The notes under the pieces are model-generated. The model saw only the letters and a program-made list of their open reading frames with translations, had not been told where the DNA came from and ran no database searches. From CAVRZY01 sp963725415 (lineage in GTDB: Bacteria > Acidobacteriota > Terriglobia > Bryobacterales > Bryobacteraceae): DNA of 8,764 nt. This document shows, piece after piece, positions 1-5,956 of this stretch; position 1 is the stretch's first letter, and every line of letters starts with the position of its first letter. The DNA lies in NCBI GenBank assembly GCA_963725415.1, contig CAVRZY010000248.1:1-8764 (forward strand), in the 5' to 3' direction. The translations under genes and the position numbers were made by a program.

Positions 1-78
1 TTTTTTTATGTCTGCGCACGATGCGGGGGATAATTTTAATGAGTAAAGGGCGTCTCTAAAGAAGGTTGACCTCCCGCT

Positions 79-673
79 TTACCGGGTTTCGATCCGTTCT
101 TCGCCGGCGGCCAGTTCGTCCGCGTATTGAGGTTGAGAAATGCGGTTCGTCCTCGAAGGGCACTTCAATACGGCGAAGCCCCGCTTGCCATTCGCCGACC
201 CGGCGCCCGCCCTGATCGATGAAAATCTCCAGGCCGGGCAGAAGGCTGCGCCGGCACAAACAGGCTGCGCGGTGAACCTGCCCGCCGCAAACCGGGAGGG
301 CAATGTCCGCGCCGCTTTCTTCCAGCGCGCTGGCCAATCGCCCAGCCAGATCGTCGGGGAGAAACGGGGTGTCGCACGGCACGCACAGAATCAGCGGATG
401 GGTCGCTTCGGTCATGGCGCGGCACAGCCCGGCGAGCGGCCCCTGGAAATCCGGCGAGGCATCCGTCAGTACCGGTCGGCCGAAGTGGCGATATTGGTCG
501 AGGTTGCGGTTGGCGCTGATGAACAGTTCATCGACTTGCGGTGCGATGCATTCCAGCACCCAGGCGATCAGGGGGCGGCCACCCAGCAGCGCCAGGCCCT
601 TGTCGGCGCCGCCCATGCGTCGGGCCTGGCCGCCGGCCAGGATGACGGCGGAAATTTTGGGTTGTCCGGTCAT
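79..673 (-). CDS. mobA: Molybdenum cofactor guanylyltransferase MobA, frame broken near the C-terminus
   Basis: MobA transfers GMP from GTP to Mo-molybdopterin in the cytoplasm, giving the guanine dinucleotide form of the cofactor. The N-terminus has the nucleotide-binding signature LAGGQARRMGGADKG (residues 12-26). GPLAG follows at 78-82 and CVPCDTPFLP at 97-106, with Asp101 as the likely metal ligand. The ATG at 673 lies 25 nt after the glycosyltransferase stop, with only a weak GAGAG upstream. The frame is family-like to about residue 179 (nt ~136). It then becomes Arg-rich nonsense that runs to a stop at nt 56. The normal MobA ending reappears in another frame: restoring one base near 133 and one near 123 gives NLNTRDELAAGEERIETR followed by TAA at 79-81. 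The gene is therefore either complete with two missing bases in the sequence, or freshly broken. Family assignment is secure; the state of the C-terminus is not. Confidence 0.93.
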
Positions 674-698
674 GCGCGGTTAACTCTCGATTTGCGGA

Positions 699-2386
699 CT
701 AATGCGTGCGCTGGAACAGCCAATAGCGCTCCGATTTGTCGCCGGGCCGGTTGCCTTCCCAAATTTTTGCCATTCCGGGCCGGGTGGGGCATCGGGGTTA
801 TTGGCGCCGCCTTGCACCAGCAGCAAATCGCACTCGATTCCTTTGTAAGTTTCGGTGCGTCGTGTGACGATGCCGGCGTAATAATCCAGCAGGGCGCGCT
901 GCGGTTCGCCCAGTTTGCTGCTGGAGATGCAGGCGTGGCGGGCGGGCAAGCGCCTGCTGCAGGGATACGATCATGGAACGGTAGCTCTTGCCGGCATCGA
1001 GCCAGGGCAGCCACAGTGTCATCATGATGACCCACACCAGCGTGATGCCGGTAGCCGAGTTGAGCACGGCACGCGGATTGCGGGGCAGGGATTTTGCCCA
1101 GAAAACGATGAACAGCCAGGCCAGGGTGGCCAGCAGCGCAATGGCAAAGTGCAGCGGTTCGAAGGTCGGGATATAACCCGGCTGCAATCTTAGTAAGTGC
1201 TCTGCCCGGGCGGCAGGATGGCCGGAGACCATGGCGAACCAGAAGAACCAGAACACGCCAGCGATAAAGCCGAAGGTCATGATGCTGAACCAGTTCAGCG
1301 CGCTGGCCGCGCCGCGCCGCAGGGTGTTGACGCCTGGTGCGGCCAGCAGCGAGAGGGGCAGCAGCATCGGCAGGGCATACAGTTCGCGCGCGTCGGAAGC
1401 CATGCTGAGCACCCCCAGCATCACCAGAAAGGCGGTGAGCGCAAGTTGGGTTCCGGCTTGCCTGAAGACGGCGCGCCGCCATGCCACAGCGTCCACAGCG
1501 CGATCGGCAGGGCCGGCCAGGCGAACCAGGGCAGGATCTTGAAATAATGCAAGTGGTCGTTGCCGGGACCGAGTTTGGCAAAGCCGAGGAATCGCCCCAG
1601 GTTGTTGATCCAGAACCATTCCCTGAACAGTTCCGGCGAGCGCAGATAGAGCAGGGTCGGCCAAATGGCCAGCCAGGGCACGGATTGCGAGGGACGCGAT
1701 GGCAAGGCAGAGCATAATTCCGGCTGCGCCAACTGCGGAATAAGATCGGCAGCAGCAGGGCCGTCAACCCGATGATTCCCGGGTGCGATCAGCCCCTTGG
1801 ACATGAAGCCGATACCGGTGCCGGTGCCGAGCCAGAAGCCTGCCAGCAGGGCGTCGCCGTCGACTCAGGGCCAATCCGTAGATGGCTATGGCGAAGCCGG
1901 CCAGCAAGCGCGGTGTCGGTGATCATTTCATGGCCGCGGATCAGCAGTCCCAGGCAGCCGATCAGGATGAGCACGGTGAGGCGGCCATGGCCTTTGCCCC
2001 ATAGTTCCCTGCCGGTCAGTCCGGTGAGCAGCAGCGTGATCGCCATGAAAAATCCGGTGGTCAGGCGCGCTGCGTCATGCAGCGGGAGCACGAGGCGAGA
2101 ATATTTTTCCGAATAGCGCCGCGCTGATGTAGTACAGCGGCGGCTTTTCCATGAAAGGCTCGCCGCCCAGGGTCGGTACGATCCAGTCGCCGCTTTGGAG
2201 AATATGGTAAATCAGCCCGAAGCTGTAGGCTTCATCGGGTTTCCAGGGCTGATGGCCGATCAGGCCGGGGAGTATCCAGGCAAGGCAGAGCGCGGCAAGC
2301 AGGAAGAAGGTTGAACGGCTGCTGGAGTTGGTCGGGAGTTTGTGGGTCGGCTCATGGAATGTCGGATGGTGTTGGCGGCTATTCAA
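699..2386 (-). pseudogene. GT39/ArnT-like membrane glycosyltransferase with multiple frameshifts
   Basis: Stitched across frames, this is a polytopic glycosyltransferase of the ArnT / dolichyl-phosphate-mannose mannosyltransferase type. Such enzymes move a sugar from a polyprenyl-phosphate carrier to an acceptor on the outer face of the inner membrane. Evidence is an early hydrophobic helix, then KPDEAYSF with the characteristic Asp-Glu of the first periplasmic loop, then GGEPFMEKPPLYYI, matching the ArnT 'FEKPPL.YW' motif. Several further membrane helices follow, then a soluble tail ending RPGDKSERYWLFQRTH and TAG at 699-701. Frames switch near 2090, 1905, 1857, 1770, 1735, 1455, 940 and 770, so no single reading frame spans the gene. 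The start is uncertain: TTG at 2386 overlaps the preceding stop and no ATG precedes the first helix. Substrate cannot be read from sequence. Because the protein is recognisable to its last residues, sequence error is at least as likely as true decay. Confidence 0.83.
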
Positions 2387-2598
2387 CCGTTTTAAGTAAT
2401 TGCCCTGCCTGCGGCTCGCCGCTGGGGTAGGCGTGATTCATCAGGCGCAGGTAGCCCTCGGCATTCTTGCCGAGGGGAGTCAGGCGCGCCAGGTTGGCGA
2501 AGGTTTCCCCTTTTTTGGCGGTGCGGGTGTGGATGAGCGTGGGCTTCGCCAGTTTGCGCTCGGAATCCTGCAGCAATACGTAAACCGACGAAGCAGGT
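2379..2598 (-). CDS. C-terminal fragment of an M48-family metalloprotease (partial)
   Basis: The reading frame VYVLLQDSERKLAKPTLIHT continues into a module containing KKGETFANLARLTPLGKNAE, then LRLMNHAYP and GEPQAGQLLKTVE, ending with TAG at 2379-2381. From memory, this LysM-like ending is typical of proteobacterial periplasmic M48 peptidases related to BepA/YfgC, which handle misassembled outer-membrane proteins. The catalytic HExxH domain would lie upstream but is missing: at about 2585-2600 the sequence turns into kdpA in a different frame. The stop overlaps the possible TTG start of the glycosyltransferase, which suggests an operon. The family call rests on the tail alone, so another protein sharing this C-terminal module is possible. 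Confidence 0.68.
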
Positions 2599-4074
2599 GG
2601 CGAACTGTTCCCCGTTGTTGCCGGTGCCGCTGGAGTAGGCATACAGGATCTCGGACAGGCCGTGCGGCCCGTGGTTGTTGAGACTCCTGGTCGCGGACTG
2701 GGAGACGACGCCGGCCCCCGCGAACAGCAGAATGCTGGCGGCCAAGACCAACACCGCCAGCATCACCATCTTGACTTCCTTCTGCTCGATCTTCTTGCCC
2801 AGGTACTCCGGCGTGCGTCCCACCATCAGCCCGGCGATAAACACGGCGAGGAGGGCGAACATCAACATTCCGTACAGGCCCGCGCCCACTCCGCCGAAGA
2901 TGACCTCGCCGAGTTCTATGTTCACCAGCGGCGCCAGGCCACCCAGGGGGGTGAAGCTGTCGTGCATGGAATTGACCGCCCCACAACTGGCGTCGGTGGT
3001 TACGACCGCGAACAGCGCCGAAGCGGGGATGCCGAAACGCACCTCCTTGCCCTCCATGTTGCCGCCCGGCTGGGTGGCCGTGGGACGGCTCTCCAGTCCC
3101 AGTTCGGTCAGCATCGGGTTGCCCGACTGCTCGGCCCACCAGGTGACCACCACGCCGGCCAGAAACAAGATACTCATGGCGGCGAACAGAGCCCAACCCT
3201 GTCGCGTATCTCGCACCATCCTTCCAAACGTGTAGGTCAGGCCGGCGGGGACCAGGAAGATGAACAGCATCTCGAGGAAGTTCGATAACGGAGTCGGGTT
3301 TTCGTAAGGATGGGCAGAGTTGGCGTTGAAGAATCCGCCACCGTTGGTACCGATCATTTTGATGGCTTCCTGGGAAGCGACCGGCCCCTGCGGGATCCTC
3401 TGTACCGCTCCCTCCACGCTCGTGGCCTTCGCGTACGCGTGGAAATTCTGGATCACGCCCTGCGATACGAGCAAAAGAGCGCCGGCAACCGAGAGCGGGA
3501 GCAGCACGTAGACGGTGGCGCGAGTCAGGTCGGCCCAGAAGTTGCCGATTCTTTCCGCGGACTGCCGCGCGAAGCCCCGAACCATCGCGATGGCCACGGC
3601 TATCCCGGCGGCCGCCGAGAAGAAGTTGTGCGTCGCCAGCGCCACCATCTGGGCGAAGTAGCTCATCGTGCTCTCGGGGCTGTAGGACTGCCAATTGGTG
3701 TTGCTGGTAAAGCTGACGGCGGTGTTGAAGGCCAGATCCGGAGTAATGGGGATCGCGCCCTGCGGAGCGTGACCGGTGCCGAAGCCCTGCGGGTTGAGGG
3801 GAAGCAGACCTTCAATCCGCAGAATCAGATAGGTGACAAGAAGGCTCGCCAGGCTGAAGGCCACGAGCGAGCCGGCATACTGCGTCCAGCGTTGTTCTCT
3901 CTCCTCCCGGATACCGCAGGCCGCATAGATCAGCCGTTCCACAGGACCCAGCAGGCGATGCGCCCAGGTGCGCTGCCCCTCGAACACCCGCGCCATGTAA
4001 GCCCCCATGGGCCTGGTCAGCGCCAGCACCAACAAGAAGTAGACGACGATCTGGAACAGTCCGCCTGACATCAT
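2599..4074 (-). CDS. kdpA: Potassium-transporting ATPase K+-binding subunit KdpA, 3'-truncated
   Basis: KdpA is the channel-like, K+-selective membrane subunit of the KdpFABC pump. The start is ATG at 4074, preceded by AAGGAG in the 13-nt gap after kdpF; a longer in-frame extension to 4116 lies over kdpF and is not used. The filter motifs appear in order: NTNWQSY, GTNGGGFFNANSAHPYENPT, DASCGAVNSMHDSFTPLGG, and the beginning of the fourth, SSGTGNNGEQFA. Homology stops there, at residue 492 (nt 2599). KdpA is usually about 560-600 residues, so the end of filter 4 and the last helices are missing. The frame stays open to TAA at 2392, but that tail is His/Arg/Pro-rich because it is the M48 gene read out of frame. 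The encoded protein would not be functional. kdpB and kdpC, expected next, are absent. Confidence 0.96.
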
Positions 4075-4087
4075 GGGCGCGCTCCTT

Positions 4088-4174
4088 TCAAAAACGCTCC
4101 GGGCGCAGCAACGCATAGACCAGGTAAACTGCCAGCGCCACAGAGAGAATGGCCGCGATCGTGTATTCCATCAT
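4088..4174 (-). CDS. kdpF: K+-transporting ATPase subunit KdpF (28 aa)
   Basis: This is a 28-residue single-helix membrane peptide: MMEYTIAAILSVALAV followed by YLVYALLRPERF. The YLVYAL(L/I) core and short charged end are the hallmark of KdpF, which packs against KdpA and stabilises the pump. Two ATG codons in tandem (4174 and 4171) could start it. The overlapping AGGGGTGA just upstream, spanning the stop of the previous mini-gene, can serve as the ribosome site. The TGA stop (4088-4090) leads directly into the AAGGAG of kdpA, so translation is probably coupled. Confidence 0.93.
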   Translation of the reverse strand: MMEYTIAAILSVALAVYLVYALLRPERF

Positions 4175-4180
4175 TCACCC

Positions 4181-4264
4181 CTACAGGCGGTCGCATGCCC
4201 GAACGTAGGCCCAGCTCACCAGGAAAAAAAGGATCGTCAAAAGCACGAACGCCAGATCCAGCAT
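4181..4264 (-). CDS. 27-aa single-pass membrane mini-protein at the head of the kdp operon
   Basis: The ORF begins with ATG at 4264 and ends with TAG at 4181-4183, six nt before the first kdpF ATG. A good Shine-Dalgarno, AAAGGAG, sits 6 nt upstream of the start. The peptide begins MLDLAFVLLTILFFLVSWAY, an almost unbroken hydrophobic helix, and ends in the polar tail VRACDRL with a Cys. Size, topology and position resemble KdpF, but the sequence is distinct and a normal kdpF follows. I recall similar short peptides ending in a CDRL-like motif next to kdpF in other genomes, but know no assigned name. It may be an accessory single-helix subunit or regulator of the pump. Presence of the ORF and its ribosome site is direct observation; function is inference. 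Confidence 0.72.
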   Translation of the reverse strand: MLDLAFVLLTILFFLVSWAYVRACDRL

Positions 4265-4389
4265 GAACGACTCCTTTCAACCCAACAGCAGCACAACGCG
4301 TAAGGCCGCGGAAGGCGTACTACTATCGCCTCATTTCGTTGCGGCCCGCAAAGATTGCGCGCCTCGAGCGCTGTCGGTGTGGCCGACCA

Positions 4390-4480
4390 ATTGACGATTG
4401 GCTCATTGACGATTGACGATTCCAGTGTCCCGCGGCGCCAGACACAGCAATCGTCAATCGTCAATCCCACAATCGTCAAT
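4390..4480. repeat. 91-nt nested inverted repeat built of 7-bp GACGATT-type units
   Basis: The outer arms 4390-4400 and 4470-4480 are perfect 11-bp complements. After a symmetric 4/4 internal loop, the inner arms 4405-4421 (ATTGACGATTGACGATT) and 4449-4465 are perfect 17-bp complements. Past a 3/3 mismatch, GTGTC (4425-4429) pairs with GACAC (4441-4445), leaving an 11-nt GC-rich loop. The arms consist of tandem ATTGACG heptamers. The structure could form a long stable hairpin in RNA or a cruciform in DNA. It could be a REP/MITE-like intergenic element or a processing or attenuation site between usp and kdpF. There is no U-tract, so it is not a standard terminator. Confidence 0.85.
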
Positions 4481-4564
4481 CTCCCCCGGCACGGCCGCTC
4501 TGCCCGCAGGCGCGGCTCGCTGGGTTGTTTGGTTGCGGCCATGTCGCGCTGTGAAAGAATGCCA

Positions 4565-4583
4565 GGCAGGTCGGGGACCTGCC
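4565..4583. repeat. Short GC-rich hairpin (8-bp stem, 3-nt loop)
   Basis: GGCAGGTC at 4565-4572 pairs with GACCTGCC at 4576-4583 around GGG. It resembles the dispersed small palindromes of GC-rich intergenic regions and has no following T-tract. Confidence 0.6.
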
Positions 4584-4611
4584 CCACAACACTGGCAAGT
4601 TGTTGAGGTGG

Positions 4612-4630
4612 CGCAGGCCCCCGGCCTGCG
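4612..4630. repeat. Second GC-rich hairpin of identical geometry
   Basis: CGCAGGCC at 4612-4619 pairs with GGCCTGCG at 4623-4630 around CCC. The stem and loop lengths match the hairpin 28 nt away, and both contain GCAGG/CCTGC. It lies downstream of the usp stop (usp is on the minus strand) and could protect the 3' end of the usp transcript, although no U-run follows. Confidence 0.55.
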
Positions 4631-4662
4631 TTGCTGCTAGGCGAGGTGCGACGGGCATTTTT

Positions 4663-5148
4663 TCACGCCTTCCGAGGCATTATCGCAACGCTGTGACCGG
4701 CTCGCGACAGCGAACGGCCTAGCTTCTCCTCAGCCGTCCGCCACCAGCGCTTGCTCGTGGCCAGCAACACCAGGGACGCCGGCCTTAGCACATGTCGAAA
4801 TCCCTCTTCTTGGTCCCTAGCATATACCAACTCGGCCCGAACCGGGAGGCCGCTTTCGCGAGCCAACTCTCTCAGCTTGTGCCTTGAGTGCTCTCGGCTA
4901 ACCATAGGCTGGCTCAGGGGACACGGGTAAGGGACCACCTGAACATCGATCAATTGCACGCACACCCCCAGACCTTGACCGAATGCAGCCGCAGAGCTTA
5001 GCGCCGCTCTCGTGAGTTCGGGCGTAGTGTAAGGGATGACAACCCAGAGGCGGGAAGCCCCGTCGGAAAACTCAACCGGCCGGCGGGCTGGCTCCCGGCC
5101 AGTACGCAGAGCTGGGGTTGTGGGTTTGCCCGTTCCACCACTCTCCAT
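4663..5148 (-). CDS. Stand-alone universal-stress-protein-like domain protein of the kdp cluster
   Basis: The product is 161 residues, starting at ATG 5148 with GGAGG five nt upstream; a TTG at 5160 is a less likely start. A polar, Arg/Pro-rich leader of about 32 residues precedes a Usp-like alpha/beta fold. This has a first strand RLWVVIPYTTPELTRAAL (33-50), LGVCVQLIDVQVVPYP (60-75), LPVRAELVY (101-109), SLVLLATSKRWWRTAEEKLG (125-144) and a last strand HSVAIMP (152-158). The usual ATP-binding pattern GxxGx9G(S/T) is not intact, so nucleotide binding is doubtful. It sits between kdpE and the pump genes. KdpD proteins normally carry a Usp domain that the KdpD here lacks, so this may supply that module in trans. 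The fold call is moderately sure; the role is inference. Confidence 0.78.
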   Translation of the reverse strand: MESGGTGKPTTPALRTGREPARRPVEFSDGASRLWVVIPYTTPELTRAALSSAAAFGQGLGVCVQLIDVQVVPYPCPLSQPMVSREHSRHKLRELARESGLPVRAELVYARDQEEGFRHVLRPASLVLLATSKRWWRTAEEKLGRSLSRAGHSVAIMPRKA

Positions 5149-5182
5149 GTTGGCCTCCAAGAGCAGATTAGCTCCGGAGGCG

Positions 5183-5211
5183 TTGAGAAGTAGCTAAGAA
5201 TGGCTTAAGAT
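5183..5211. promoter_or_regulatory. Three 11-nt-phased direct repeats upstream of usp, candidate OmpR/KdpE-type operator
   Basis: On the plus strand TTGAGAA (5183), CTAAGAA (5194) and TTAAGAT (5205) recur exactly every 11 nt. They lie 35-63 nt upstream of the usp start, in the 115-nt gap after kdpE. Direct repeats with one-turn phasing are how OmpR/PhoB-family regulators, including KdpE, usually bind DNA. Three degenerate heptamers are limited evidence. Confidence 0.35.
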
Positions 5212-5263
5212 TCTCTTGCGAACGCAACGGCCAGCCGCCCGTCCCGGGGCAGAGGGGAGTGCT

Positions 5264-5956
5264 CTACTGTTCCGATCCGGTGAAACGGTAGCCGACCCAC
5301 GGCTCAGTCAAGATGTACTTCGGGTCAGCGGGGTTCGGCTCGATTTTCTTTCGGAGATGGGTTATAAAGACCCTCAGGTAATCAGTCTGGTCCCCGTAAT
5401 CCGGTCCCCAAACGGCCTGGAGCAGTTCCCGATGCGGTACAGGCTTGCCCGCCTGTGACACCAAGTACCGCAGGAGCTCGAATTCTTTCGGCGTCAGACG
5501 AACGATTCTCTCCCCGACCCGGATCCGGCGCGTCTCAAAATCAATCTCGAGGTCGTCGGAGACAAACGAGCGAGGGCCACCGGTTGGAGAGGTAGGCGCC
5601 CTGCGGAGAGCGGCGCGGATGCGGGCCAGCAGTTCCTTCTTGCCGAAAGGCTTGGTGACGTAATCGTCCGCCCCAGCGTCCAGCGCTTCAACCTTGTCGT
5701 CCTCGCCGCGCCGCACCGTCAGGACAATGATCGGCACATCCGAGGTGGCTCGGATTGTGCGGCAAGTTTCCAGACCGCCCATTCCCGGCATGTTGAGGTC
5801 CAGAAGCACCAGATCGGGAAGGAACTCACGGAGTTTTTCGAGGGCCCCCTCTCCGGAGCGGGCTTCGACGATCTGATATCCCTGGCCTGCCAGAATCACC
5901 CGCATGACTCGGCGGATGTGAGGCTCGTCGTCAACCACCAGGATCTTCCCGCTCAT
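5264..5956 (-). CDS. kdpE: KdpE, OmpR-family response regulator of K+ transport
   Basis: KdpE accepts phosphate from KdpD and activates transcription of the kdp pump genes. The start is ATG at 5956, overlapping the kdpD stop as ATGA. The open frame upstream to 6031 lies within kdpD and is ignored. The 230-aa protein has an N-terminal receiver domain (about 1-120) with the acidic pair Asp9/Asp10, phospho-acceptor Asp53 (VLLDLNMPG), Thr80 and Lys102 (TKPFGKKEL). A winged-helix DNA-binding domain follows (about 130-228), with IRVGERIVRLTPKEFELLRY, GKPVPHRELLQAVWG and VFITHLRKKIEPNP. Length and motifs are fully conventional and all key residues are present. It is translationally coupled to kdpD. 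Confidence 0.96.
   Translation of the reverse strand: MSGKILVVDDEPHIRRVMRVILAGQGYQIVEARSGEGALEKLREFLPDLVLLDLNMPGMGGLETCRTIRATSDVPIIVLTVRRGEDDKVEALDAGADDYVTKPFGKKELLARIRAALRRAPTSPTGGPRSFVSDDLEIDFETRRIRVGERIVRLTPKEFELLRYLVSQAGKPVPHRELLQAVWGPDYGDQTDYLRVFITHLRKKIEPNPADPKYILTEPWVGYRFTGSEQ

Larger units (their letters stand above)
4265..4662. other. 398-nt intergenic spacer between usp and the kdp structural genes
   Basis: No convincing coding region is visible on either strand; the open frames here translate to repeat-derived peptides. It holds the nested inverted repeat at 4390-4480 and two GC-rich hairpins at 4565-4583 and 4612-4630, listed separately. The stretch 4265-4385 probably contains the promoter for the mini-gene-kdpF-kdpA unit, but I see no convincing -35/-10 pair. 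Confidence 0.6.

Noticed and set aside
1..60. Terminator or start of another gene at the left edge
   Set aside because: The T-run at 1-7 has no adjacent stem and the short AT-richer stretch has no supported start or frame; it may simply be a contig end.
140..1027. Long plus-strand open frame opposite mobA and the glycosyltransferase
   Set aside because: Its translation has no recognisable motif and mirrors well-conserved minus-strand genes; GC-rich DNA readily leaves such antisense frames open.
2392..2598. A natural KdpA fusion with a His/Pro/Arg-rich C-terminal extension
   Set aside because: The extension is the M48 peptidase sequence read in the wrong frame; the peptidase reading is far more protein-like, so this is a junction and not a fusion protein.
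2662..4068. Plus-strand open frames opposite kdpA
   Set aside because: They are antisense shadows of a strongly conserved membrane protein, with His/Arg/Gly-rich translations and no ribosome-site logic.
4265..4390. K+- or c-di-AMP-responsive riboswitch (ydaO type) upstream of the kdp genes
   Set aside because: I see no conserved ydaO-type core or paired helices in this stretch.
4390..4480. CRISPR array
   Set aside because: The repeats are 7-nt tandem units arranged as an inverted repeat, with no regular 28-37-nt repeats, spacers or cas genes.
4237..4587. Coding frames across the usp-kdpF spacer
   Set aside because: The peptides come from the inverted repeats and carry repeated motifs from the heptamers; they overlap the convincing mini-gene and lack ribosome sites.
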